NCBI RefSeq assembly: GCF_003386535.1
Contig: NZ_QTTN01000012.1
Location: forward strand, 103,223-167,222
Source: Paenibacillus taihuensis
GTDB lineage: Bacteria > Bacillota > Bacilli > Paenibacillales > Paenibacillaceae
Direction: 5' to 3'
Length of the DNA: 64,000 bases
This document shows, piece after piece, positions 43,479-50,416 of the stretch (its first letter is position 1; each line of letters opens with the position of its first letter). Under the pieces are notes generated by a model. That model searched no databases. It was not told the DNA's origin and saw nothing but the letters and a program-made list of their open reading frames with translations. The position numbers and the translations under genes are program-made.

Positions 43479-44550
43479 TCGAAATGACGGCATGAATTAC
43501 GCGCCAGTGTCCATCGTGAAACCATCCCCGGTGTGCGGCCCAGGCGAATTTACATTTGCAGCAATGGCGCTCGATCACGGTCACATCTACGGCATGACGA
43601 ACGGTCTGTTAGAAGCAGGGGGCACGATCAAATGGGTCTACGACGCTGATCCGGCGAAAGTCGAGCAATTCCGCAAGAGCTTCCCGCAGGCGCAGGCAGC
43701 CTCATCGCCGGAAGTGGTTCTCGAAGATCCGGAAGTGCGGCTCGTTGCAGCTGCAGCGGTTCCTTCCGAGCGAGGCGCGTTGGGCATCAAGGTAATGAAC
43801 CACGGCAAGGATTATTTTACGGACAAAACGCCGTTCACTTCGCAGGGCCAGCTCGAAGCTGCGAAAGCGACCGTCGAAGCGACGGGACGCAAGTATATGG
43901 TCTACTACAGCGAGCGGCTGCATGTGGAGAGCGCGATCTACGCAGGCAGACTCATTGAGGAAGGCGCCATCGGTCGCGTTCTGCAAGTGCTCGGCACTGG
44001 TCCGCACCGTCTGAACAAAGCGTCGCGTCCGGACTGGTTCTTCCGCAAGGAACAGTACGGCGGCATTCTGTGCGACATCGGCAGCCATCAGATCGAGCAG
44101 TTCCTCTACTTCGCGGGCTGCAAAGATGCGACGGTTGCTCATAGCAAGGTTGCCAATTACAGCAATCCGGACTATCCGGAGCTGGAGGATTTTGGCGATG
44201 CGACGCTCGTTGGCGACAATGGGGCGACGAATTATTTTCGCGTAGACTGGTTCACTCCGAACGGTCTTGGCACTTGGGGCGACGGCAGAACGACGATTCT
44301 CGGCACCGACGGCTACATCGAGCTGCGCAAATACATCGATGTTGCACGCGAGAAGAGCGGCGATCACGTTTATCTCGTTAACCACGAAGGCGAGCATCAT
44401 CTGTCCGTCGGCGGCCAGATTGGCTTCCCTTTCTTCGGCAAGCTGATTCTCGACTGCTTGAACCGGACGGAGAACGCGATGACGCAGGCGCATGCCTTCA
44501 AAGCGGCAGAGCTTTGTCTCCTTGCGCAAAATAAAGCGGTCCGTATTTAG
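43465..44550 (+). CDS. Gfo/Idh/MocA-family oxidoreductase (2)
   Basis: Second dehydrogenase of the set, 361 residues, overlapping the TIM-barrel gene by 14 bp. The nucleotide-binding start is unusual: AMALDHGHIYGMTNGLLEAGG takes the place of the usual GxGxxG. Later family features are normal (DKTPFTSQGQLEAAK around the EKP position; GGILCDIGSHQIEQFLYFAG in the catalytic region). It may use cofactor differently from its partner or have lost some cofactor contacts. Substrate unknown. Confidence 0.82.
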   Translation: MSLFNRNDGMNYAPVSIVKPSPVCGPGEFTFAAMALDHGHIYGMTNGLLEAGGTIKWVYDADPAKVEQFRKSFPQAQAASSPEVVLEDPEVRLVAAAAVPSERGALGIKVMNHGKDYFTDKTPFTSQGQLEAAKATVEATGRKYMVYYSERLHVESAIYAGRLIEEGAIGRVLQVLGTGPHRLNKASRPDWFFRKEQYGGILCDIGSHQIEQFLYFAGCKDATVAHSKVANYSNPDYPELEDFGDATLVGDNGATNYFRVDWFTPNGLGTWGDGRTTILGTDGYIELRKYIDVAREKSGDHVYLVNHEGEHHLSVGGQIGFPFFGKLILDCLNRTENAMTQAHAFKAAELCLLAQNKAVRI

Positions 44551-44634
44551 CAAATTTGGCGAAATTGGTACTGAAAATCGGAGCGGCATGATAAAATCAG
44601 TTCATGTACTTCATTCATTATGGAGGGGAACTAA

Positions 44635-45504
44635 GTGCCGCTCACGATGCAATGGCAGCAGCCGATCGAGCTCATGTACCGGAATGATTACCCGATGCCT
44701 GGCGCTCAATTTCATTCGCATGCCTTCTATGAGCTGTATTATTTTCAGGATGGCGAATGCAATTATCTGATCGGTGATAAGCTGATCACGCTTAAACCTG
44801 GCGATTTGATACTCATGCATGGCATGACGCTTCATTGTCCGAACCCGTCTCCGCATAAGCCTTATATTCGTACGATTATCCATATGGATCCGGCCTACAT
44901 ACATAAAGTGCTTCAAGCCGACACGGCCGCGATGCTGCTCAGGCCGTTCGAAGAGCTGCGCAATATCCGCATCTCGCTCAGTCCGCATGACCAAGAGGAG
45001 ATCGAGACGCTGCTTGCAGAGATGAACCAGCTGTACCAGCGCAAGAGCGAAGCCGGCGTGCGAACCGCCTATGACCGCTTCGTGCTGCGTGTGGTCGAGC
45101 TGTTGCATCTCGTCCGCGATTGGTGCAGCGAGCCTGTCAGCGACCGCGACCACCGCTCCTTGAAGGAGCAGCATGTGCAGGGCGTCATCTCGTATCTCGA
45201 GGATCATTACGTGGAGGAGATCACGCTTGATCATATCGCGAGCGCGCTTCACCTCACGAAGCCGTACTTGTCCAATCTGTTCAAGGATGTGACGGGTACG
45301 ACGGTTTTCAAATATTTATACAACCGGCGAATCAATCAGGCCAAAATGCTGTTTCGGCTTGAGCCGCGTCAGTCGGTATCGGACGTGTGCCGCGCAGTCG
45401 GCTTTCATCATCTGGCTCATTTCAGCCGGTTGTTCAAGACGACGGTTGGCGCGAGCCCCGAGACGTACCGGAAGCGGATGCTGCAGCATGCGACGGAGCA
45501 GTAG
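44635..45504 (+). CDS. AraC-family regulator of the uxuA set
   Basis: Transcription factor of 289 residues. GTG 44635 has a strong ribosome site (GGAGGGGA). The N-terminal cupin (HSHAFYELYYFQDGECNYLIGDK, GDLILMHGMTLHCPNP) is a probable effector-binding domain. The C-terminal double helix-turn-helix has ITLDHIASALHLTKPYLSNLFKDVTGTTVFKYL and the second helix region VCRAVGFHHLAHFSRLFKTTVGASPETYRK. It lies inside the gene set, between the second dehydrogenase and the SDR, so it is likely to control the group. Confidence 0.9.
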   Translation: MPLTMQWQQPIELMYRNDYPMPGAQFHSHAFYELYYFQDGECNYLIGDKLITLKPGDLILMHGMTLHCPNPSPHKPYIRTIIHMDPAYIHKVLQADTAAMLLRPFEELRNIRISLSPHDQEEIETLLAEMNQLYQRKSEAGVRTAYDRFVLRVVELLHLVRDWCSEPVSDRDHRSLKEQHVQGVISYLEDHYVEEITLDHIASALHLTKPYLSNLFKDVTGTTVFKYLYNRRINQAKMLFRLEPRQSVSDVCRAVGFHHLAHFSRLFKTTVGASPETYRKRMLQHATEQ

Positions 45505-45510
45505 GTTTGA

Positions 45511-46338
45511 TTGGACTTAAGTCCGCCGGCATGTTCATTCGAGGAGGCGGTCTTCATCGCACAAGCAAGCCCGTTATTTGACTTAACCGGCCGCACCGCG
45601 GTCATTATCGGCGCTGCCAGCACACTCGGTAGCGTCATGGCTGAGGCGCTCATCGATCACGGCGCGCACGCCGCGCTTGTCGTGCGCGACATCGAGAAGG
45701 CGGAGCTGAAGCTGCAAGCGCTGTTAGAGACGGGCCGCGCGGCGCTGTTCCAAGCCGACGCCGCGGTGAAGGCGGATCTCGAGCGTGTGCGCGGCGAGAT
45801 CACAGCCTGGTCCCCGTCGGGACAGGCGCATATTCTGCTGCACACGGCCGGGACGAACAGCGCGACGCCATTCTTCGAGATTACCGAAGAAGAATGGGAT
45901 CGCATTATGGACGTCAACGCGAAGAGCGTCATGCTCACCTGCCAAGTGTTCGGCAGGTCGATGATTGACGCCGGCGCTGGCGGCAGCATCATTACGATCA
46001 GCTCGGTCTCGTCGGGACCGCCGCTGTCGCGTGTCTTTACGTATTCGGCGTCCAAGCATGCCGTGAACAGCATGACGCAGTTTCTGGCGCGCGAATTCGC
46101 GCCGCACGGCATTCGCGTCAATGCGATTGTGCCGGGCTTCTTCCCGGCGGAGCAGAATCGGGCGATTCTGTCCGAGGAGCGGGTGAACAGCATCATGGGC
46201 CATATGCCGATGAAGCGGTTCGGCGACCCGAAGGAGCTGCAGGGCGCAGCCGTCTGGCTCGCTTCCGATGCGGCATCCAGCTACGTGACCGGCTCGCTGA
46301 TCCGAGTGGATGGCGGCTTCGGCGCAATGACGATATAA
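45511..46338 (+). CDS. SDR-family oxidoreductase, possibly fructuronate reductase (uxuB-like)
   Basis: Short-chain dehydrogenase with Rossmann motif VIIGAASTLGSVMAEA, catalytic Ser in ITISSVSSG and YSASKHAVN (Tyr and Lys). Family annotation suggests a D-mannonate oxidoreductase, which together with UxuA would turn fructuronate into KDG, but the substrate is not shown. The start is a problem. TTG 45511 has no good site, whereas GAGGAGG (45541-45547) lies eight bases before ATC 45556, which would start the protein at the position where homologues begin (AQASPLFDLTGRTAV). No ATG, GTG or TTG is in frame there. The drawn start is the TTG; the real one may be the ATC. Confidence 0.83.
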   Translation: MDLSPPACSFEEAVFIAQASPLFDLTGRTAVIIGAASTLGSVMAEALIDHGAHAALVVRDIEKAELKLQALLETGRAALFQADAAVKADLERVRGEITAWSPSGQAHILLHTAGTNSATPFFEITEEEWDRIMDVNAKSVMLTCQVFGRSMIDAGAGGSIITISSVSSGPPLSRVFTYSASKHAVNSMTQFLAREFAPHGIRVNAIVPGFFPAEQNRAILSEERVNSIMGHMPMKRFGDPKELQGAAVWLASDAASSYVTGSLIRVDGGFGAMTI

Positions 46339-46346
46339 CATGAGCG

Positions 46347-46390
46347 TTCGGCTCGTTTCTGCTGCTTGCAGAAGCGGGCCGAATTTTTTT
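46347..46390 (+). terminator. Terminator after the uxuA set
   Basis: A long GC stem (TTCGGC...GCCGAA with an inner TTCTGC/GCAGAA stem) is followed by seven T residues. It separates the set from the sigY operon. Confidence 0.9.
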
Positions 46391-46400
46391 GCAGGGGCAG

Positions 46401-46426
46401 TGAACAAAATGGCATACCTAGGCGTC
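46401..46426 (+). promoter_or_regulatory. Candidate ECF (SigY) promoter
   Basis: TGAAC (46401-46405), 17 bp, CGTC (46423-46426). ECF sigma factors recognise AAC and CGT boxes at this spacing, and SigY of B. subtilis is reported to use TGAAC/CGTC boxes and to control its own operon. The site lies about 150 bp before the sigma gene. Confidence 0.55.
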
Positions 46427-46481
46427 ATATTGGCGACAACGAACTTAAAGAGCTCAAGACGAGAGTGGAATTGTAATTGAA

Positions 46482-46547
46482 TTGAAAGTGAAATTGAAAG
46501 TGAAAGTGAAAGTGAAATTGAAATTGAAATTGAAGGAGCTGGAGCTG
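46482..46547. repeat. Hexanucleotide tract in the 5' leader of the sigma gene
   Basis: Nine hexamers of TTGAAA or GTGAAA type (46482-46535, the last TTGAAG) are followed by two of GAGCTG (46536-46547), immediately before the ribosome site and ATG 46552. Copy number could vary by slippage, changing the distance from promoter to start codon but never the reading frame. Confidence 0.9.
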
Positions 46548-46551
46548 GGGG

Positions 46552-47094
46552 ATGAACACGGTGGAGCCGCCAGTCGAAGATGAGCAGCTGACTAAGCGTG
46601 CGGTCCGCGGGGATGAAGAGGCGCTGGCCAGCTTGCTGCACAGCCACTATCCGATGCTGTACCGTTACATGCTGAAGGTGACGATGAACAAGGCGCTCGC
46701 GGAGGATTTGGTGCAGGATACGATGCTGAGGGCGATTGAACGGATAACCAGCTTTCAGCGGCGAAGCAAATTTTCGACCTGGCTCATTTCGATTGGTACA
46801 AGGCGGTACTTGGATGAAATGCGCAAGCAGAACCGAGAGAAGCGATGGCAGACCGAGGAGCAGGCGATGCATGCCATTCGGTTCGATGCGGCTATGCAGC
46901 AGCAGGAGTGGCCGTATGCCCTGGATGCGCTCGGTGCGCTGTCATATGAGATTCGGGTACCGATTTTACTAAAGTACTATTACGGTTATGCATACGAGGA
47001 AATTGCAGCATGGCTCGAAATTCCGGTCGGGACCGTGAAGTCCAGGCTGCATAACGGATTGAAGCAATTGAGAAAGGAGCTGGGCGACGAATGA
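46552..47094 (+). CDS. sigY: ECF sigma factor SigY
   Basis: Extracytoplasmic-function sigma factor, 180 residues. Region 2 (about 25-95: LVQDTMLRAIERITSFQRRSKFSTWLISIGTRRYLDEMRKQ) and region 4 (about 120-178: GYAYEEIAAWLEIPVGTVKSRLHNGLKQL) are complete. The gene order sigma, YxlC-like, two small membrane proteins, ABC ATPase, ABC permease matches the B. subtilis sigY-yxlCDEFG operon, which supports the name. A candidate self-promoter lies upstream, and the leader is a hexanucleotide repeat. The start overlaps no other gene, but its stop overlaps yxlC by four bases. Confidence 0.88.
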   Translation: MNTVEPPVEDEQLTKRAVRGDEEALASLLHSHYPMLYRYMLKVTMNKALAEDLVQDTMLRAIERITSFQRRSKFSTWLISIGTRRYLDEMRKQNREKRWQTEEQAMHAIRFDAAMQQQEWPYALDALGALSYEIRVPILLKYYYGYAYEEIAAWLEIPVGTVKSRLHNGLKQLRKELGDE

Positions 47095-47465
47095 AAAAGT
47101 CTGAGGATACGAACCGTTCGAATCGTGCTGAAGAGGAAGAGCTTGAGCAAGAATACCGCGAGCTTCTCGCCCCCCATGTCGAGAAGTGGGACCAATCCAT
47201 TACACCGCCGAACCCGCCTGCGCTTGCCGCACTAACTGCGCTTGTCGGCGAGAAGAACAAAGCGCTGCGGCAGCGCTACTGGAAGGAGCTGGCGTTGTTC
47301 TGGATCGTCAGCTTGATGGTGCTGAGCGTGCTGTTGCTGCTATGGCAGAGCAGTATAATCCTGTTCGCGATTGTGCAAGGAATTGCCTTTGTAGCGGCAG
47401 CCGTCTTCATGGCTGTGAGCGGTGCGAAGCGCAGGGAAAGGCGGCGGCGCGAATGGCAGGAATGA
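47091..47465 (+). CDS. yxlC: YxlC-like regulator of SigY
   Basis: 124 residues. The N-terminal half is charged and helical (EEEELEQEYRELLAPHVEKWD); two membrane helices follow (about residues 68-85 and 90-107); the end is very basic (GAKRRERRRREWQE). The position right after sigY and the plan match YxlC (DUF5345), reported to act as the negative regulator of SigY in B. subtilis. Sequence identity was not measured. Confidence 0.8.
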   Translation: MKKSEDTNRSNRAEEEELEQEYRELLAPHVEKWDQSITPPNPPALAALTALVGEKNKALRQRYWKELALFWIVSLMVLSVLLLLWQSSIILFAIVQGIAFVAAAVFMAVSGAKRRERRRREWQE

Positions 47466-47665
47466 ATCTCGTCCTTACTCTCATTGGGGTGGCGATTTTA
47501 TTGATCGCTCAATCTTCCTGGCTGTTTATAGATGCGCGCAAGCACAGCAGATATCCATGGTTTTGGGGAATCTGGGGACTCATTCAGTGTCCGATGCCGC
47601 TGATATTTTATTTCTTGATCGTTCGGGTCGACTGGAGCCAATTTAGAAATGCAAAGGGGAAATAG
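47462..47665 (+). CDS. yxlD: YxlD-like small membrane protein
   Basis: 67 residues, start ATG 47462 overlapping the yxlC stop (ATGA). The longer open frame from 47186 is not coding upstream of this. Two membrane helices (NLVLTLIGVAILLIAQSSWLF and FWGIWGLIQCPMPLIFYFLI) flank a short loop with DARKHSRYPWFW. B. subtilis YxlD is 68 residues and stands in the same place. It is thought to act with YxlE/YxlC in control of SigY; this is by analogy. Confidence 0.8.
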   Translation: MNLVLTLIGVAILLIAQSSWLFIDARKHSRYPWFWGIWGLIQCPMPLIFYFLIVRVDWSQFRNAKGK

Positions 47666-47668
47666 AAC

Positions 47669-47872
47669 ATGGACCAACTGACTAACTCTCAACTGATGAC
47701 GATTATTTTGCCGCTAGCAATCGTGCAGTTCATCTTAATGATAATAGCAATTGTTGTTTGCGCACGGGCTGAGCAAACAAGAGGGCCGAAATGGATGTGG
47801 ATCCTGATCATCATCTTCGGTAATCTCTTGGGCTCCATCATCTTCTTCCTCGTCGGAAGAAAGCAAGCGTAG
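47669..47872 (+). CDS. yxlE: YxlE-like small membrane protein (PLDc_N domain)
   Basis: 67 residues with two helices (LPLAIVQFILMIIAIVVCAR and WMWILIIIFGNLLGSIIFFLVG) and the conserved GPKWMW...GNLLGSIIFFLVGRK ending of the PLDc_N/cardiolipin-synthase N-terminal domain. Starts four bases after yxlD's stop. Matches B. subtilis YxlE (62 residues) in plan and position. Confidence 0.82.
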   Translation: MDQLTNSQLMTIILPLAIVQFILMIIAIVVCARAEQTRGPKWMWILIIIFGNLLGSIIFFLVGRKQA

Positions 47873-47889
47873 GAAGGTGCGTAGAAGAG

Positions 47890-48966
47890 ATGGAGAAACT
47901 TCTTGAGGTTCAAGGACTGAGCAAGCAGTTCGGCAGCTCCGCGAAAGCGCTGCAGGACGTATCTTTCAAGCTGGGCGAAGGACGCTGCACCGCGCTGCTA
48001 GGTCCGAACGGAGCCGGCAAAACAACGACGATCCGCATCCTGACCGGGCTGCTTAAGCCTTCGTCAGGAAGCATCCGATTCCGCGATGTACAGCAAGTAG
48101 CGAGGGCTGGAGCAGGAGCAGGAGCAGGAATGGGCGCGGGCGGGGATCATCGCGCGCTGATTGGCTATTTGCCGCAGACGCCGGCTTTTCACGGCTGGAT
48201 GAGCGGCCTCGAATTTGCCCAGTACGCCGCAGAGCTGTGCGGCATGGGGCGTCGGGAAGCCGCGCAGCGAAGCGTCGAGCTGCTGGAGCGAGTCGGCATT
48301 GGCGCGGCAGGCAAGCGGCGCATTGCCGGCTATTCCGGCGGCATGAAGCAGCGCCTCGGCTTGGCGCAGGCGCTCATCCATCGGCCGAAACTGCTCATTC
48401 TGGACGAGCCGGTATCGGCGCTCGATCCGATCGGGCGCCGAGAGGTCATGGAGCTGCTCGGCGAGCTGAAGCGGGAGATGACCATCCTGTTCTCGACGCA
48501 TGTGCTGCATGATGCGGAGGAGCTGTGCGATGACGTGCTCATTATGGAGAGCGGACGTATCGCTCTTCAAGGCGCGCTCAGCGAGATTCGAGCTGCTAAT
48601 CGGGAATCGGTGCTGCTGCTCGAAATCGAGAATGAGAACGTGAACGAGAACGAGAACGAGAACGAGAACGCGGGGCAGCCTGCTGCTCGCGAGGCGTTCG
48701 TACAATGGCTGCAATCGCTCGTTGCACCATCTGTTTCGCCTGCACGATCTACTGCGCCTGCTGTGACTGCTGCAAATTCATGCATCATCCGATACGAGCT
48801 GGATCCGCTGAACAGCTGCGCAGCGAAGCTCATCGTACGTGACATAGGCGAAGCGAGACGCATCGTGCTTGAGCAGCTGCTCGCTCGGAACCTCCCCGTA
48901 ACCAAGCTCGAAATCGGCTACTCGACGCTGGAGGATCTGTTCCTGAAGGTGGTGAAGCATAAGTGA
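47890..48966 (+). CDS. yxlF: ABC transporter ATPase YxlF with repeat insertions
   Basis: ABC-2-type exporter ATPase of 358 residues; the B. subtilis homologue has about 295. Walker A GPNGAGKTT at about residues 39-46, signature region YSGGMKQRLGLAQALIHRP, Walker B LLILDEPVSALDP and His-switch region FSTHVLHDAEEL are intact. The extra length comes from low-complexity stretches: Ala/Gly (AGAGAGAGMGAGG near residues 72-84) between Walker A and the Q-loop, and an Asn-Glu repeat (NENENENEN) near residues 245-258, followed by a Pro/Ala/Ser-rich piece. Both repeats are coded by hexanucleotide tandems. The permease gene overlaps its stop as GTGA. Confidence 0.9.
   Translation: MEKLLEVQGLSKQFGSSAKALQDVSFKLGEGRCTALLGPNGAGKTTTIRILTGLLKPSSGSIRFRDVQQVARAGAGAGAGMGAGGDHRALIGYLPQTPAFHGWMSGLEFAQYAAELCGMGRREAAQRSVELLERVGIGAAGKRRIAGYSGGMKQRLGLAQALIHRPKLLILDEPVSALDPIGRREVMELLGELKREMTILFSTHVLHDAEELCDDVLIMESGRIALQGALSEIRAANRESVLLLEIENENVNENENENENAGQPAAREAFVQWLQSLVAPSVSPARSTAPAVTAANSCIIRYELDPLNSCAAKLIVRDIGEARRIVLEQLLARNLPVTKLEIGYSTLEDLFLKVVKHK
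48104..48138 (+). repeat. In-frame hexanucleotide tract in yxlF (Ala-Gly)
   Basis: Repeats of GCAGGA-type hexamers code for alternating Ala and Gly between the Walker A and Q-loop regions of the ATPase. Length changes of one unit add or remove two residues without changing frame. Confidence 0.85.
48630..48672 (+). repeat. In-frame hexanucleotide tract in yxlF (Asn-Glu)
   Basis: GAGAAC/GAACGA-type repeats code for alternating Asn and Glu in the C-terminal part of YxlF. They are beyond the ATPase core, so length change is likely to be tolerated. Confidence 0.85.
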
Positions 48967-49754
48967 GAATGCGACAATGGTTAGTCCTATACCGCAAAGA
49001 GCAGCTGGAACTGCTGCGCAGCTACAAGCTGCTCTGGGTGCCGCTCGTGTTTATTCTGTATGGCGCGATGCAGCCGGTCATGTCTTATTTTCTGCCCGAT
49101 ATTATTGCTCATGCCGGGAATTTGCCGCCAGGCGCGGTCATTACCATTCCGAAGCCGACAGCTTCCGAAGTGATGGCCCAAACCCTGCAGCAATTTAATA
49201 CAATCGGTATTCTTATTCTGTCGCTCTCGGTCATGGGCATCATCTCTGCCGAGCGATCGAGCGGGCTGACCAGCATGATACTCGTAAAACCAATCTCTTA
49301 TCTCTCATTCGTTACAGCAAAATGGGCCGCGATGGCAGTGCTCGTCCTCATCGCTTTCGCTGGCGGCTTTGGCGGTGCGCTCTACTATACGACCGCGCTG
49401 TTCGATGCCGTTGGTTGGCAGCACAGCCTAAGCGCTTATCTGCTGTTCAGCCTCTGGCTCTGCCTCGCAGGCTCGCTTACGCTGTTCTTCAGCTCCTGGC
49501 TGCGAAGCGGCGCAGCCGCGGCAGCTTGTGCGCTCGGCGTGGCGGCACTGCTCGCGCTGACGTCTTCGGCATTTCCTGATGCGCTCGCGTACAGCCCAGG
49601 CGTGCTGCCGCATTTGGCGTACTCGCAATACGACGCAGCTGCCGGCGACAACCATACCCTCGCGGTGGTGGCGATCACGCTCGTGTCGATGCTTGCACTG
49701 CTCGCAGCTGCCTCCGCGGTGCTGCGCAAACGGCCCTCTCTAGATGCGATATAG
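48963..49754 (+). CDS. yxlG: ABC-2-type permease YxlG
   Basis: Membrane permease of 263 residues with six helices; the first lies near residues 24-44 (VPLVFILYGAMQPVMSYFLP). The motif ISAERSSGLTSMILVKPISYLSF after helix 2 is typical of ABC-2 exporters of the YxlG/NatB group. Start GTG 48963 overlaps the yxlF stop. With YxlF it should export an unknown compound or peptide under SigY control. No terminator was found within about 100 bp after the stop. Confidence 0.88.
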   Translation: MRMRQWLVLYRKEQLELLRSYKLLWVPLVFILYGAMQPVMSYFLPDIIAHAGNLPPGAVITIPKPTASEVMAQTLQQFNTIGILILSLSVMGIISAERSSGLTSMILVKPISYLSFVTAKWAAMAVLVLIAFAGGFGGALYYTTALFDAVGWQHSLSAYLLFSLWLCLAGSLTLFFSSWLRSGAAAAACALGVAALLALTSSAFPDALAYSPGVLPHLAYSQYDAAAGDNHTLAVVAITLVSMLALLAAASAVLRKRPSLDAI

Positions 49755-49852
49755 CTATCAGCCTATCAACCTTGCTTTATTGGACTTCACTCCTATTTTT
49801 TAGTAGGATAGAAGGAGATAGAGTTCGGAAATGGTGACGGGAGTGGTTGTAC

Positions 49853-50236
49853 GTGTTTAAGCTAGGCCAGCGTGTTGTAATTATGTCGGACCTTTTTGAA
49901 CAAGGCCTTCCGGTTGAGGAGTATGGATATATCATCGCGTATGACCGCAATGCGGACAACGCGTTCGACTATGTAATTCGGGTTCCGAAGGCGAACCGTA
50001 ATTTCTATGTGCCTGCTGCGGATGTGGAGCTCGAGGAAGTGCTGATGCGGCTTGAAGTCGATCGTTTGGAGCGGGAAGCGCTCATCGATTTTGCCCTGGC
50101 GACCCATAATGAAGAGCTGTTCAAGCGCATTATGAACGGTGAGAACGAGGATGCCGAAGAGGAAGAGCCCGAGGAGAGCGAGCCTCAGTCGCGTGAAGAG
50201 TTTATTCGGCAAGTGCGTCTGAAAGCGTGGATCTAA
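49853..50236 (+). CDS. IDEAL-domain protein
   Basis: 127 residues when started at GTG 49853, with GGGAG nine bases upstream; TTG 49847 is a closer in-frame codon with poor spacing. The N-terminal half is a small beta domain (LGQRVVIMSDLFEQ, GYIIAYDRNADNAFDYVIRVPKANRNFYVPAADVEL). It is followed by an IDEAL motif (EALIDFALATHNEELFKRIM, with the family's I/L-D-x-A-L) and an acidic tail. Such small proteins occur widely in Bacillales; function is unknown. Confidence 0.78.
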   Translation: MFKLGQRVVIMSDLFEQGLPVEEYGYIIAYDRNADNAFDYVIRVPKANRNFYVPAADVELEEVLMRLEVDRLEREALIDFALATHNEELFKRIMNGENEDAEEEEPEESEPQSREEFIRQVRLKAWI

Positions 50237-50261
50237 CCGAATACTTGTATGCAGTACAGAA

Positions 50262-50297
50262 GGCTGGCGCCGGATATGATCCGGAGTCAGCTTTTTA
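50262..50297 (+). terminator. Terminator after the IDEAL-domain gene
   Basis: GCTG...CCGGAT pairs with ATCCGG...CAGC around an ATG loop, with one internal mismatch region, followed by TTTTT. Confidence 0.8.
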
Positions 50298-50416
50298 TTA
50301 TGGTGTGGACCGATGGCGTGGACCGGCGTTTCTGTACACGCTCAATCGAACATGATATATTCGGCATTAAGTGAAACGTATAGCGTACAATTGGACATTA
50401 ATTCGGGGGCTGGATA

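Noticed and set aside
45724..46872. Minus-strand ORF (382 codons) across the SDR and sigY genes.
   Set aside because: It runs through the terminator and the hexamer tract, which gives a Ser/Ile/Leu repeat; it is not a real protein.
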